From the NCBI GenBank assembly GCA_018340375.1, contig JAFFJZ010000004.1:47656001-47720000 (forward strand): a stretch of DNA of 64,000 nucleotides, read 5' to 3'. Shown here one piece after another: positions 22,080 through 34,796 of this stretch. Both the position numbers and the translations under genes were made by a program. Under the pieces are notes generated by a model. It saw only the letters and a program-made list of their open reading frames with translations, was not told the origin of the DNA and made no database searches. The DNA comes from Gonatopus flavifemur. Its lineage: Eukaryota; Arthropoda; Insecta; Hymenoptera; Dryinidae. The first letter of the stretch is position 1; every line of letters begins with the position of its first letter.

Positions 22080-22670
22080 ATCTATTCACTATTCTGTTTC
22101 ATTATTTGTTCACGATTCTGATTGCAGAATGGTGGATACTAGCAGACTGTCCATTGGATATTATGGTATATCCATTATACTCTTGCCTGTAAAAAAATAG
22201 CAAATAAACTCCAATAATCACCCTTGAGCAGGCTCGGTATGATCTTTTTCATCGATTGCCTACGATCCTAATTAGAGAAATTGACAGTGGAGCCTTCCAA
22301 AGTAGCTGGTCATCTGGTTTTGATCAGCTACTTCGGAAGGCTCCAGTAGTTGACTGTCCGTCAGAACTTATGATATATCTCTGACTTTCTGATATGTGGA
22401 GGAATTGCAAATGAACTCGAATCTTTTCCCTTGAACATGCTAGATATGATCCATTTGATCATTTTCCAACGACTCTAGCAGGGGAACCTGATAGTAGATT
22501 GTTTGTAAGGGGGTTATGGTATATCCGATAAGATTTCACCTGAAAAGTAATGTATAAATTCGAATCATTATTTTCGACTAGACCTTGCATCATTCATTTG
22601 ATCATCAGCCTGTGGTGCTGGTGGTAAGAACCAACAGTAGCAGACTGTTCATAAGGGATTACAGTATATC
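22080..22670. repeat. Degenerate tandem repeat of about 150 bp (block A)
   Basis: The block GTATATCC..TTGCCTG..AAATGAACTCGAATCAT..GAGCATGCT..GATCATTTTCC..AGACTGTCC recurs with starts near 22163, 22369, 22520 and 22665. A related array occupies 54000-55080 in reverse. A small perfect-stem hairpin (AGCCTTCCAAAGTAGCTGG..) interrupts it at 22291-22342, with a counterpart at 54812-54863. Confidence 0.65.
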
Positions 22671-22775
22671 CCCAAGTAACACCAGAAGTTCTGACAATGT
22701 GCTCGAACATTCTAAGAATGGTCCAGCACCTTCTTAGACTGTTGCACATTCTTAGAACTTCTTGTGTCACTTGGG
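22671..22775. mobile_element. MITE with CCCAAGTAACAC ends
   Basis: CCCAAGTAACACCAGAAGTTC and GAACTTCTTGTGTCACTTGGG enclose 105 bp. TC flanks both ends (22669-22670 and 22776-22777). Relatives are at 58729-60306 and 63629-63735. Confidence 0.8.
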
Positions 22776-23143
22776 TCTGCTGAGCTGTTGTCTGTAAAGG
22801 AATATTGTATTTTATGAATAATACACCATACAGAGCTTATCTGTGTATATACCAATTTTCTGAATGTAGCAAATGGATTTATTTATACCTTTTACAAACT
22901 TTTTTTGTTTCTTTTCTCACAAACAACCTCTTCATAATTTATTCCTTAATTCATCCATGAATTTTTTCAAGTCATACATAAAAGTATATATAATTCCAGG
23001 TTATTTGTATGCGTTTGATTGTTGTTATAATGACCTGTAATACCTGTAATGTAGTAACCTGCAATTCATCCATTTTTCAATTATGCTTTGATTATTATAA
23101 TAACCTATCAGCACATCGCCTCATTGACAGGTTATTTGTTTAT
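22776..23143. other. AT-rich spacer
   Basis: No gene. It contains a run of AACCTGTAAT-like units near 23030-23070. Confidence 0.3.
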
Positions 23144-23350
23144 GCAGAGATGAACAGCAGAGATTGCTAACACAATGTTGAAATCATGGTCCGTATCACG
23201 TTTTTTTCTTTTGAAGAAGAATATATGATTGGTTGAATTTTTCTTCTAAGCCAACCAGCATGAAGAGATAAACGGAAAACGTAATACTCCCAATCAGAAA
23301 CTGGACTATGGTTTCCATATCTCGCTAGCAATCTCTTCAACTCATCTCTG
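23144..23350. mobile_element. Probable MITE, CAGAGATGA ends
   Basis: CAGAGATGAACAGCAGAGA and TCTCTTCAACTCATCTCTG are imperfect inverse copies about 207 bp apart. The right half recurs at the extreme right of the window (63945-64000). Confidence 0.5.
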
Positions 23351-24670
23351 ATTTATGTTTTGACAATGTATAGACCACACCAGGGGGTGGACAGCTACCT
23401 AGGGATAGTAGACACTTATGCCAGGAGAAACCGGGAATCAACTTTAGCCAATAAGAAAATCCCGCGCCAAACCCAAATATGCAATAAAATTATTATTCAT
23501 AAACTATTGGAAATAGTAAATTTGCATTATCCAAAAATTGAATTAGTATTCTCAATATTCATTTCTCGCTGTGGATAATCAATCCTGACCAAATTAATCA
23601 GAATAATGTCTTTTTGCACTTGATATATCCGGTATAACCTATAACGGCACTATAAACTAATAAATTTGATACCAAAAGTTTATGAAATGCCATCCTTGAT
23701 TCTCATCTGATGTTGAAGAATCGAATGATGGGGTTATTCTTCAGCTAATTTTCCTAAATATAAATTGTAAGTATATGAAAACCTGTTTCATATTCATTTT
23801 AATCTATCACAGTTGATGAGAAATCCGAATGAATTAAATGTAACCTCAATTGACCGCATGACCATTTATCATCAATAAGACAGTTATTGTAATTCATAGC
23901 AAAAAAAAACATGAAGAATATGTCTCATTTTGCAGGTTTTCCTTCTGACTTTGGTGCATAAAAAAGTTGGTTTAGGTGAAGTTTTTTCAGCAAGCTCGGA
24001 ATGCTACTCGATGCTTTCGATTAGAGGTTCTGAGGTTCCCAAGCTCATAATTTAGTTGTTCATAATGGTATTGTTAATCAACTGTAATTATCAAGTGATA
24101 GAGTAACATAATTGTTGAAATGTATAATTACAATTTCCTGAGTCTTAAACCAAATATTTGTTATATTTCAATATGCCACGCTTTATTCATATACCTGCAC
24201 CATGGAATAAGGCAAGATCTTTATTATCTATTGGAGTTGAATAGTATGATCATGGGTGAGAATGCATCTTGGTGAGTGTTACATGAGAATGATTGATCAC
24301 GTAATAAGTATTACATCAAATAATATGACAAATAAGAAATGCATTTGACACTTCCAAGAAAAGTAAGACAAATATTTTATTTTCAGGTCAGACGTAGCCA
24401 AACTATGAACCAAGTATTCGTTGAAACTTCAAGATGATACAACTGTGAGATCTTTTTTTCCACGTAGCCATGTAATTCCAAACAAGTAAGCTTTTACTTT
24501 TTAATAATTCAAATCAAACCGTGCACGTATCTGTGATATCTTGTGATTGTATGTTGTATCTTCAGAAGTGACGTAAGACTGAAGTAGTATCAGGTTCTCA
24601 AATCCCAATTTGTAATTACTATGTGACAACTTTGCATTTCAATCTCAAGCATATTTTTAGTTTGGTGAAA
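23351..24670. other. AT-rich sequence upstream of the P-element relic
   Basis: I recognise no gene. Some of it may be the 5' part of the P-like element, whose terminal repeats I could not locate. Confidence 0.3.
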
Positions 24671-27648
24671 ATGAAATACGGCCGATTGAAATACTCTTGT
24701 AAATTTCCTAGTTGCTGCAATTCATATTATTCCCCTATTGCTGGAAGGCTACAAAAATAAACATTTGTATCAGTTTCCAAAAAATGAAAACCTTTCGCAG
24801 TAATGGAAGTCTGCGTGCAAAATTGATGTGCACGTTAAATGTAGCCATTTTTATGTATGTGAGGATCATTTTGAAATTCATGATTTTCTTAACACAACTA
24901 AACATAGATTAACACACACAGCTGTTCCAAAATCAAATATAAACTCTTCGATAGATCAGTCAAATAACTCGAATGTATTTCAACCTTTTGATTTGGAATC
25001 TGATGTTAATTCTGATATAACATTGACTAATAATGTAGACATCGTTGCGTTAGAGTTGAATAATTCAAGTAATCAAATACATCTAAGTACTTGTTCGAAC
25101 ATTCAGGATTACAATAATAATGATAGTGACAAAGAAAATCTATGAACTACCCAAAACATGTCTACAAACGCATTCGAACCTTCCAATTAATTATCAACTT
25201 GTACAGATTTAGAGACCATCACATTGGATAATAATGATTTTAGCAATCAAGTGTATGAAAGTTTATGGTCAAATATTGCTGATATTAATGAGAATACATC
25301 AAAAAAACATGATCTTGAAATAATAAATGCTGAACACGAATCTATGCACAATAATAATTCGCAAGAGGTGACTACTGAAGAATCGAATAAGCTGACCTGT
25401 TCACCCATTTTTTCGGCAACTGAAAACGAAAAAGGTATTCTCAGTACAATTGGGATAACACAGAAAAACTTGTCTCCTAAGAAAAGAATAATGTAGAAAG
25501 AATTGAGAAATATTAAATCTAAATTATGTAAAGTTCATAGCAAATTGAAACAAACAAAAACTAAAATGCAATCACTAATTGAAATGTATGAAGCGGGTGA
25601 ATTGAAGTGCATTGAGCAAAATTTAAACAGAGTGACCCGAGATTTCATTCACGCACAATTAAGAAATGTTAACAGAAATTCGAAAGGCAAATCATGGACT
25701 TTGGATGATAAAATATTCGCGTTGTCTATGTATAAACGAAGTCCACGACTATACAAAGATTTGATGCATCATTTTCAATTACCTTCAACTCGAACGTTAA
25801 GAGGGATTTTATCAAAAATTACTTTCGAACCTGGGATAAATGAGCATATATTTGAATATTTGAAATCAAATGTACAAAACTTCACACCAAGAGAACGATA
25901 TTGTGTATTAATTTTCGACGAAATGTCTTTGAGCAGAGGCTTCTATTATGAACCACAACAACAGAAAATGAGTGGCTATGAAGACTTAGGACATTTGGGA
26001 CGCACGAATAGACCTGCTAATCATGCGTTAGTATTCATGGTTCGTGGTGTAAAAAAAAATTTGAAACAAGTAATTGCCTATTATTTCACAGCAAATACCA
26101 TATCGGCTGTACATTTGAAATCTCTCATAATCTTATTGATAGAAACATTACAAAGTATTGGGTTACATGTTGTAGCAACTGTGTGTGATCAAGGTAGCAC
26201 AAATTTGTCTGCAGTGGAGAAAATGCTTGAGGAAAAGAAGTGTTACTTCTTGGTTAATAACAAACCTGTATGTGATTTACGACGTTTGTCACTTTTTGAA
26301 AAATACTCGTAATGCTTTAATAACACCAATTATAATATTTGATGAATTAAAAGAAGCAAGATTTGAACACATGGTTTAAGCTTTCGAAATTGATAAAAAG
26401 CGTCGTTACAGGACATTGTACCGGTTAACTGATAGAGACTTCAATTTCTCTGACTCATACATCAGAATGAAGGTAAACGTAGCCGCTCGTCAACTTAGTA
26501 ATAGTATGGCCATAGCAATTGAATCATGTTTGCTCAAAGATAATAATATTTTACCCGCTGAGGCCGCACATACAGCTGAGTTCGTATATAATATTGATTG
26601 TTTATTTGATTCTTTCAATGGCTCGAGCACTCAACCACCAGAAGGAAAAATTTATAAGCAATATTTGACTTCAAAAACTGAGAGCATACATTTCAAGTTG
26701 TGGCGTTCCCTGTTCAAGAGGATAAAAGATTGGAAGATTATCAATTTGAAGAGTGGTAAAAATAATACAAACATGTTTTCATTTCACAAAGGTTGGCTTA
26801 GGACTATTGAATCAGCAATGTTCATTTGGGAATATTTCAAAGAAAATGATATTGACGTATTGCCATTGAGAGCATTAAATCAAGATCCGATTGAAAATTT
26901 ATTTGACCAAATTAGAGGCCATGGTATAGCCAACACGAATCCCAGTTGTCATCAGTTTGTAGCTGCAATGAAAACATGTATGCTTTATAATTTACAAGTA
27001 CCTGCAGTATCTGGCAACTGTGAACCAGATGATTGTAACCCCTTGAATGATTGGACAAATCTCTTGAAATCTGATGATCATTCACCAGATGATGAAGATT
27101 TATTTCAATGCGAGATAAATGATGGAGGAATGGAAATCCAAGATGATTTGGATACCGATGGATTACAATACTATGCGAATACTATTTTGGAAGGAATAAG
27201 CATTGCAGATTGCAAAATGTGTCATGATAACTTGATTTCTACACAATCGTATAGTATTGATGGTGTTTATGAAAGCACAGAACAATTTTTAGCACATGCA
27301 AGTGAGGGAGTAAAAGAATTGGTAAATCTCATATATAAAGAGCTGTATTCGTATCTCGATGAAAATGGACATCATTCTCATTTAGAGCATAACTTTGAAA
27401 TTTCATTCTCAGAAAATCATGAGAATATTTCTTTTTGTACAATTCATTATCTCAAATTTGATATTATAAACAGGAGTGTTATTTTCTTCATTCACAAATA
27501 TATGAAAGATAAGAACAGACAAGTAAAGTTTTCTGATTGCACTGAAAAACACTTGAAAAAAATAAAAAAATTCAATGGGTTATGGAAATATTATATGAGT
27601 CTTGATATTATTCACTGTCACCTTCTAGTATTTAAACATTTGTTATGA
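24671..27648 (+). pseudogene. P-element-type THAP transposase, decayed
   Basis: An N-terminal THAP zinc finger is visible across a frame break: KYSCKFPSCCNS, then LYQFPK and HFYVCEDHFEIHDF (C-x2-H). A Ser/Asn-rich linker and a coiled segment (SKLCKVHSKLKQTKTKMQSL) follow, then the RNase-H-like core with IFDEMSLSRG (first Asp), ATVCDQGSTN (second Asp), HFLKNTRNAL and, downstream, ALNQDPIENLFDQIRGHG (family Glu motif). Stops at 25143, 25188, 25494 and 26377, a frameshift near 26280 and one inside the THAP region inactivate it. The last open stretch, 26416-27648, ends naturally. No terminal repeats or 8-bp duplication were found. Confidence 0.85.
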
Positions 27649-28267
27649 TTTGATTCAATTAATCCATAGTTATAAGATAGTAATATTGTCATTTATATTA
27701 TAAGAATTGAAGACTGATACGTTATTGAGGAGACGAAAAATCGAAGCGAAATCGTTCTATGATATTAACAGTGTACTTAAATGATATCGGTGCACTTAGT
27801 ATATATTCTCTGAGACGATTATTCATTATGATTCGAGTAATTTTGAATTCTAGGATATTCTTTTCTATATCATGAAAGTTGGAGTATTCAGCCTTCTGAT
27901 CTCAACTTTCATTGAAAAAATAAGATAACATGAAGAATTCTGATTCTGATGACCATGCTTCAGGAATTTACTTTTATTTTAATTACATTATTCATGTGCA
28001 AGTCGTGTTTCATGATACAACTTTTATGTTCAGTATTATTATTTCTTTAAATAATCGTGGAATTGTTCAAACATTGTTCATAAGCTGAGTGTTATATGTT
28101 TGCAGATTCGACATGTTTTTCAATTCATATAACTTTTTTTGCGAAATAAGCATTGGAAATAATTCAACTTATTTATTAATTAAAAATAAACCAAAGTGAA
28201 TGAATAGATATTATTTTATGATATAAACACCATGTATACTATGAAGATGTTAATGTGCCCATGTATA
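27649..28267. other. AT-rich spacer
   Basis: No gene recognised between the P-like relic and the mariner. Possibly includes the P-like element's 3' end. Confidence 0.3.
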
Positions 28268-28269
28268 TA

Positions 28270-29572
28270 CAGGTTGGTTGGAAAGTTTCTGCGCTCGAAA
28301 TGAAAGGATAATTTTTTTGTTACGAAATATATTTTTTTATTCGATATAATCTCCTAGAAGCTCAATACACTTGTTCCAATGATCTTCCAATAATTTTATC
28401 CCATCCTTATAATGGTTTTCCGGAAGCTCTGCAAAATAACCGTCTACGGCTGCTATGGCCTCTTCATTCGACGAAAAATGCTTTCCACGAAGGAATTGTT
28501 CGAGATTTCTGAAGAGATAGTAGTCGCTAGGAGCCAAATCTGGCGAATCCGGTGGATGTTCAAGCAATTCGTACTTGAGTTCTTTGAATTTAGCCATCGT
28601 CAAAACACTTTTGTGAGCAGGTGCATTATCTTGATGAAAAATGATTTTTTCCTTCTCTGAAACAGGTCTTTTCTCACGAATTTTTTCATCCAGCTGATCC
28701 AAAAAGCTGCAGTAATATTCGGAGTTGATTGTTTTACCTTTCTGAAGATCATCAATGAACAAAATTCCTTTTGCATCCCAAAAAACTGATGCCATAACCT
28801 TCTTTGCTGATCGTTGTGACTTCACCTGCTTTGGAGCTGAACAACCAGCTTCAGTCCACTGTAAACGTTCTTGTTTCAATTTAGGATCATGGTGGTAGAT
28901 CCAAGTCTCATCCATAGTTATAAAACGACGCAAGAAGTCGGTTTTATTCCGCTTAAAACGCTCCAAATTACGCTGAGAAATTTGTTTTCGATCCAGTTTT
29001 TGTTGAATTGTTAACGTGTGCGGCACTAACTTTCCAAACAGTTTTTTCATACGTAATTCTTCATGTAAAATATGGAGTACTCGTTCGTCTGAGATGCCTA
29101 TGGCGTTAGCGATTTCACGCTTAGTCAAACTTGGATCTTCACTAACCATATTATGTACATGCTCAATGATTTCTGCTGTGGTTGCAGTTTTTGGTCGTCC
29201 TTCGCGTGGATCGTCTTCAAGGCTAGTACGACCACGTTCGAATTCACCAGCCCAAAATTTAACGGTGCGTTTTGAAGGTGAGGACTCCTTATACACTCCT
29301 AACAATTGTTCATAATTGTTCTAACAATTGTTCCTTTGCTTTTAAACCCTTCAGAACAAAGAATCTAATGACTGCACGATATTCAATTTTTTCCATATTA
29401 AGAAAAATCAATGACACGTCAACTTCGAATGGCTTGTCAACAAAGAATGAATTGACAGAATGACTTGTAACTTTGCATGTGTTCTCAGGACAGATATACC
29501 AACTTGAGAGAAAAAAGTTTTGAGCTAGCAGTGCTATCTCTTGGTGAGCGCAGGAACTTTTCAACCAACCTG
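28270..29572 (-). mobile_element. Full-length mariner element, transposase frameshifted
   Basis: Ends CAGGTTGGTTGGAAAGTTTC (28270) and the complement of CAGGTTGGTTGAAAAGTTCC (to 29572) lie between TA pairs (28268-28269, 29573-29574). The length of 1303 bp is typical for mariner. Its gene is annotated separately. Confidence 0.92.
28337..29395 (-). pseudogene. Mariner (DD34D) transposase with N-terminal frameshift
   Basis: From 29395 the frame starts MEKIEYRAVIRFFVLKGLKA, then is thrown out of phase by a 22-bp duplication of GAACAATTGTTA-type sequence near 29305-29330. The rest (28337-29305) is open: SPSKRTVKFW..GRTSLEDDPREGRP (helix-turn-helix and linker), TMDETWIYHH (first Asp), FHQDNAPAHKS (second), [12 protein letters not shown] (third), ending GDYIE. 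All three catalytic Asp are present. A single slippage-type duplication near the N-terminus is the only lesion I see. The fragment at 1266-1797 belongs to the same subfamily. Confidence 0.92.
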
Positions 29573-29574
29573 TA

Positions 29575-29909
29575 TTATATAACAAAGTCGCTGATTTATG
29601 ATTATACACACATGATGTATATTATATCTAACTGTCATTGATTTTTATTTCATTCTTCTTGAAAATTTATTTGTTTCATGTTCTACCAATAAATGGATGA
29701 AAAATTTTCGTGAAAATATCAACTGATTTTTTTTTACTGAGCAACACATTATTTACTCGGCAGCTAACAATTTTAATATTCAAATTTGTTCAATCTTTTG
29801 GAAAATATTTTGATGTATCTGCGGATATTTACCGAATATTCCACAACACAATTGTTCATACAATGATTCATGCTTATAATATATACATATATATATATAT
29901 AATATATAG
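29575..29909. other. Spacer ending in a (TA)n tract
   Basis: No gene. An interrupted TA microsatellite (about 29878-29907) immediately precedes the non-LTR element. Confidence 0.5.
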
Positions 29910-30319
29910 GACTTCCGGTCGGTATGTAGAGTAGTGGAAAAGGAGTTGAGTATTGCTTAGAAAATAAATTAGAAGACAGTGATAGAATAGGTATATAATA
30001 TAGAATAGGCTGTGGAAAAGTGTAAAAAGGAAGTTAAAGAAGGTAAAGTGATAAGGGTGAGAGTGTTGAGCATAGGGAAAGTTAAGAATTTCGTAGTCAT
30101 AAAAGTGTATTTGTGTGAAAGGTTAGGTGAAAATTTCTTGAAGGGAAAAGCTATAGAGCTTCTGGCGGAGACAACTAGTGACATCTAGTGGTAACAAGAG
30201 GGAGACTGAGACATAGTGAGGAAGTCTGAGAGGGTAAAGAGGAAAGTAGGTGAAGGCATAGCATAAGGGGCAGGAGGGAAGAGGGTTGCAGGAGTCAGGC
30301 GCGCAGAACTAAAGTCAAG

Positions 30320-31330
30320 ATGGGAGAGCAAGAAAAAATAGATACATTCTTCACACCAAAAGGAAAAATAGACTTTGGGATGAGGGATAGATCGGGGTCA
30401 TCAGGGAGGATGGAAGAAATGTTGAAGAGGAAAAGGGAAGAAGAGTTAGAAGAATTGAAAGCATTCAAAAGGAGTTCGAAAGTAGGTAGATCACCAGGTA
30501 AAGATCAGGATACATGGAATAAGATGATGGAAATGATGTTCAAAATGAAGGCAGAAATATATGAGTTTATTAAAAAGAATAGTGAAGTAGAAAAAGGAGA
30601 GCGAGAGAAGTTGAGAATAGAAATATCCGAGATAAAGAGGTAATAAGAGGTAATGGAAAAAACAATAGATGAAAAGATGAGAGAAAAAGTGAATAGAATA
30701 GAGAAGAGAATCGAAGAATGGGAGAAGAAGGAAGGAGAAAAGAGAAAAACAGAGATGGAAGAAATAGAACAGAAGTTAGAAGAAAAAGTGAGGGAGTTAA
30801 GAAGGGAGATAGAAGAAAGGATAGTGCCGACTGGAAGTGGGGTGGGGGTTCAAAAATTGGAAGAAAATAAGGAATTTATAGAAATGAAAAATGAAGTAAA
30901 AACGATAGGAAGGGAAATAGAAAAACAGGAAAGGGAGAAAAGAAGGAGAAATATAGTAATAAGAGGAGGTGTGGAGGCAAATAAAGAAGCATTAGAGGTA
31001 GCAAGAGAAATAATCACAGATAAACTGAGATTGCTGAGGGGAATAAAAAGTGCAAGATTCTTAGGGAGAGAGAATAGGAAGGTGATATTGGTAGAGATGG
31101 AAAGTCTAGAAGACAAAAGAGAGGTGATGAGTAGAAGAGGTAATTTAAAGGGGACTGCAGTATACTTAGATGATGATCTCACAATAGAAGAAAGAGAAAT
31201 ACAGAAAAATCTGAGGAAGATAGCTAAGGATTTGAGAGAAAAGGGAGAGAATATTGTGGTAAGGTATAAGAAATTGAAAATTAATGGGAAGGAAGTAGGA
31301 TGGGAGGATTTGAAAAAGTCAAATTTTTAG
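30320..31330 (+). pseudogene. Non-LTR retrotransposon ORF1 (nucleic-acid-binding protein), two stops
   Basis: About 336 codons starting MGEQEKIDTFFTPKGKIDF. It has a long Glu/Lys-rich coiled coil (about residues 35-190), then RRRNIVIRGGVEANKEALE..ARFLGRENRKVILVEMES..KGTAVYLDDDLTIEERE, resembling the RRM-like plus C-terminal domain layout of L1-type ORF1 proteins. Two consecutive TAA codons at 30641 and 30644 split it. The two open parts (30320-30643 and 30653-31330) are in the same frame. Expected role: a trimeric RNA chaperone binding the element RNA. It overlaps ORF2 by about 31 bp in a different frame, which suggests termination-reinitiation. Confidence 0.75.
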
Positions 31331-34300
31331 AAGAGGAAATGGAGTCAAGAACAGGAGAAGAGGAAGCAGAAGAAGGTGGCTTGAGAATAGGATTCTGGAA
31401 TGTGGCGGGGCTGAAAGATATGGGAGAATATATGAATAGGAATACAGAGAAGTGGGATGTGATAGGTTTAATTGAGACATGGGTTGAAGAGAAAAATTTG
31501 AACAAGGTGAAACAAAAATTACCGAAAGAATTGAAGTGGGATCTTCAAGCAGCGGATAGGATAAACATGAAAGGAAGAGCAAGAGGGGGGATGATAATGG
31601 GAATCAGGAGAAGTGTAGAAGAGATTGGAGGAAGAAAGGAACAGAAATGTAGAAATGGGATCATGAAAAAGAGTATAGAATGGGCGGGAGAGAAATGGAA
31701 TATTATATGTGTATATGTGAACCAGGATATTAAAGAAAAATTGGAAGAAGTGAAAATAATTTTAGAAAAGGAGGGGATAAAAGAGAGAATAGTGATAGGA
31801 GGGGACTTCAACGCAAGAACAGGGAGTGAAGGAGCACTAGAAGGTGGAGGATACATTGAAGGAAGAAGATCGAAGGATAATAAGATGAATAGGGAAGGAA
31901 AAATATTGCTGAAACAGATAGAAGAGGAGGCATGGGGTATAATGAACGGGGCGAAAGAAGGAGATGAATTTGGGGAATACACATATAGTGGAGCGAGAGG
32001 AGATACAATAATAGATTATGTGATAGGGGACAGAGAGGCATGGGATGAGGTAAAGAGATTAGGAGTGGGAGAAGAGATAGAGTCCGACCATAGGTCAATA
32101 ACAGTACGTTTGGGAACGGGGAGTAGGAGAAGGGAGATGGATAAAAAACAGCCTGAGAAAGAGAAAATGGATTGGTCAGAAGAAGGAATAGAAGCATATA
32201 AAAAAGGAATGGAGGGATGGGAATCAAAGGGTGAAAGTGCAGAAGAAATCAAAAGAGAATTAAGAGAGAAAATTAGAGGAGTAGTGAAATTTAAGAAAGT
32301 TAGGAGAGGGAAGAACAGGTTTAAGAGGAAATGGTGGGATGATGAGTGTAGAAAGTTAAGGAGAGAAGTGAGGAAAGATTTGAGAAAGTGGAGGAAGGGA
32401 AAAGGTGATAAGGAAGAGTATTTAGAAAAATTAAAGAGTTATGAAGAAAGATGTAATGAGAAAAAAGAAGAAGAAAGAATGAGATATGCGGAGGAAGTGA
32501 GTACAGTAAAAACGGATAAAGAGGTATGGGAAATTATAAATGGGGAGAGAGAAAAGGAGGAAGCAATAAATGAGGATATAAGTATAAATGAGTGGAAGAA
32601 TTATTTGGGAGAAGTGTTAGGTGGATTAAGTGAAAGAGTGAGAACAGGGATAGAGCGGAAATCAGAACAAGAGATAAATAAGACAGAAGAGCGGAGAGTT
32701 GGAGAAGTTGTGGAAGATTTGAAGATAGAAGAGATTAGAAGGGTTATGAAAAGTCTGAAGAGGAATAAGGCAGTTGGAACGGATGGAATACCAAATGAGG
32801 CATGGATATGGGGAGGAGAAGGGGTGGAAGAAGCAATCTTTGAAATATGTAAAAAAATATGGAAAGGAGAGGAGATTCTAGAGGATTGGAAAGAAGGGGT
32901 GATAGTACCTATCAAAAAAAAGGGTAAAGGAGATAAGGTAGAAGATTATAGGGGAGTGACAATTATGACGACGCTTTATAGAATTTATGCAACGGTCTTA
33001 GCGAATAGGTTGAGAAAAGAGGTAGAGGATAAGAGGATAATACCAGATAATCAAACAGGTTTCAGGAAAGGAATGGGAACGATAGATAATATATATATCG
33101 TCAATTATCTGGTGGGAAAAGAGCTGGAAAAGGAAGGGGGCAACATGGTAGGTCTATTTGTAGATATGAAAGCAGCTTTTGACTCGATAAATAGGGAGCT
33201 GCTATGGGAAACCATGGAGAAACGAGGACTAGAGGCGAGTTTAATAAGGAGAATTAAAAAAATATATGAAGAGACAAGAGTGAGAGTGAGAGTGGGAGAG
33301 AAGGTTAGTGAGGAGTTTTGGTTAGCAAGGGGAGTGAGACAGGGGTGCCCTTTGAGCCCGAATTTGTTCAACATATTCATAGGAGATTTGGAGGAAGAAT
33401 CAGAGGAAGGGATGTGGGGGGGGGGGATTAGACTGGGGAAAAGGAGAATTAGATCTCTGTCGTATGCAGATGACATAGTCTTATTAGCGGATAATGAAGA
33501 ACAAATGAAGGGGATGACAGGTATGTTGAAGAAGTACTGCGAGAAAAAGAATCTACAAGTGAATGTTGATAAAACAAAAGTGATGAGATTCAGAAAGGGA
33601 GGTGGAAGGAGCAAGATAGTGGAATGGAAATGGGGTAAGAAGGTAATAGAGGAAGTGAAAGAGATCAGGTATCTAGGATACATAATACAAAGGAACTGTG
33701 GACAAGAAGGACATATAAGAGACAGGGTTAAAAAAGCTTCAGAAGTAATGAAACAGGTGTGGGGGATAGGGAAGAGGAGATTTGGAGGGGATTGGGAGGA
33801 AAGGATGTGGTTGTTTGATTGTCTAGTAGGTACCGTGGTTAGCTATGGGGCTGAAATATAGGGTTGGAAAGAGAGAGGCGCAGTTGAAAAACTGCAAGAG
33901 AAGTATATTAGATGGACCTTGGGTCTAGATTGGAGGACACCAGGTTATATGGTAAGAGAGGAGACTAAACGGGATAAGATGAGGACAAAAATGGGGAAAA
34001 GAAGTTGGAGTTTCGAAAGGAAAATGAGAACGGGGAAAGGAAATGAAATAGCGAGGTTATGCTGGAGAGAGATTAACGAGAAAGAGGCTAAATCGAGGTG
34101 GGAAATAGAGAGGAAACAGTTTTTCGAAGAGAGAGGATATTCAACAGTGGAAGTGAAGAGACGAGGGGAAAGAGGGGAGGATATGTATGGTGAGTTAGAG
34201 GAGAGGGATAAGCAGATGCAGGGGCAAGAGAATTGGGGAAAGATAGTAGAGTCAAGATATAACGAATGGTATAAGGAGATATGGACACTAGGAAGACCTA

Positions 34301-34605
34301 GATATCTGAGAGAAAAAAGGGGAACACAAAAGAGGAAATGTAGAATCGCGAGGTTTAGGTTGGGAAATGAAATGAGGGGAGGGAAATACTGGGAGGGAGA
34401 AGATGAAAGAAATTGTAGAGTTTGTGGGTGGGAGTTAGAGACATGGGAACACGTAATAGAAAGATGTAGTAGGAAGATAGAGGATGAGAAAAAGAACATA
34501 CAGGAAAAAATGAAAAGGATTTTAGAAGAAGATGGTTCAGGGGAGAATTGGATGAAGGAATTAGAGGGGATAAGGGAGGAGATGGAAAGAGGGACGGGGT
34601 GGTGA
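31300..34605 (+). pseudogene. Non-LTR retrotransposon ORF2 (endonuclease, reverse transcriptase), one nonsense codon
   Basis: About 1101 codons. AP-type endonuclease at residues about 25-270: LRIGFWNVAG, IGLIETW, IVIGGDFNARTG, TIIDYVIGD and ESDHRSITV are all present. Reverse transcriptase: VEDYRGVTIM, NQTGFRKGMGTIDNI, VDMKAAFDSINRELLW, RGVRQGCPLSPNLFNIF and the catalytic YADD at residues 722-725. A C-terminal CRVCGWELETWEHVIERC zinc-knuckle-like motif begins at residue 1039. The only lesion is TAG at 33859-33861 (residue 854), in AEI*GWKERGA, where Trp is usual. Start at 31300 chosen as the first ATG in frame, within the end of ORF1. Confidence 0.9.
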
Positions 34606-34769
34606 GGGGAGGTGAGTGTGTGAGTAGAGAGTGAATGTGAGAGATGCGCGCACATGTACACACACGCACACACGCACGTTAATTAAGGATAGAGTAAGTT
34701 AGAATTAAGTTTGTTTTTTTGTTTTATGATTAAGGATAGCGTATAAGAAATTGTAATGGGAATGGGGGA

Positions 34770-34796
34770 GGCGCTCTATGCTATGTGAAGAGCGCC
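34770..34796 (+). other. GC hairpin in the retrotransposon 3' UTR
   Basis: GGCGCTCT and AGAGCGCC form a perfect 8-bp stem around an 11-nt loop, about 50 bp before the terminal AT tract. Such stems in non-LTR 3' UTRs often serve as the site recognised by the element's own reverse transcriptase, which is inferred here. Confidence 0.6.

Larger units (their letters stand above)
10616..22345. repeat. Block A of an inverted segmental duplication (partner 54805-63036)
   Basis: Reading block A forwards and block B backwards, the same order is found: F1 foldback, the CGCTCAAAGCAGCTC minisatellite, the LQKKISVGYLEYIV frame, the F2 palindrome, the USP-like pseudogene, the stretch ATGCTATTAGGATCACGCG, the AGCCATCACGCTCAT junction, the 175-bp-repeat foldback and the GGAGCCTTCC hairpin. 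Block A is longer because it holds the 4.9-kb hAT-like element and the 1.5-kb CCCGAAG foldback, both absent from B. Confidence 0.88.

Noticed and set aside
30850..34673. Long minus-strand frames across the non-LTR element (e.g. 31545-31982, 33105-33683, 33945-34673)
   Set aside because: They are shadows caused by the purine-rich coding strand of ORF1 and ORF2: Ser/Pro/Leu-rich, no family motifs, while the plus strand encodes complete endonuclease and reverse transcriptase domains.
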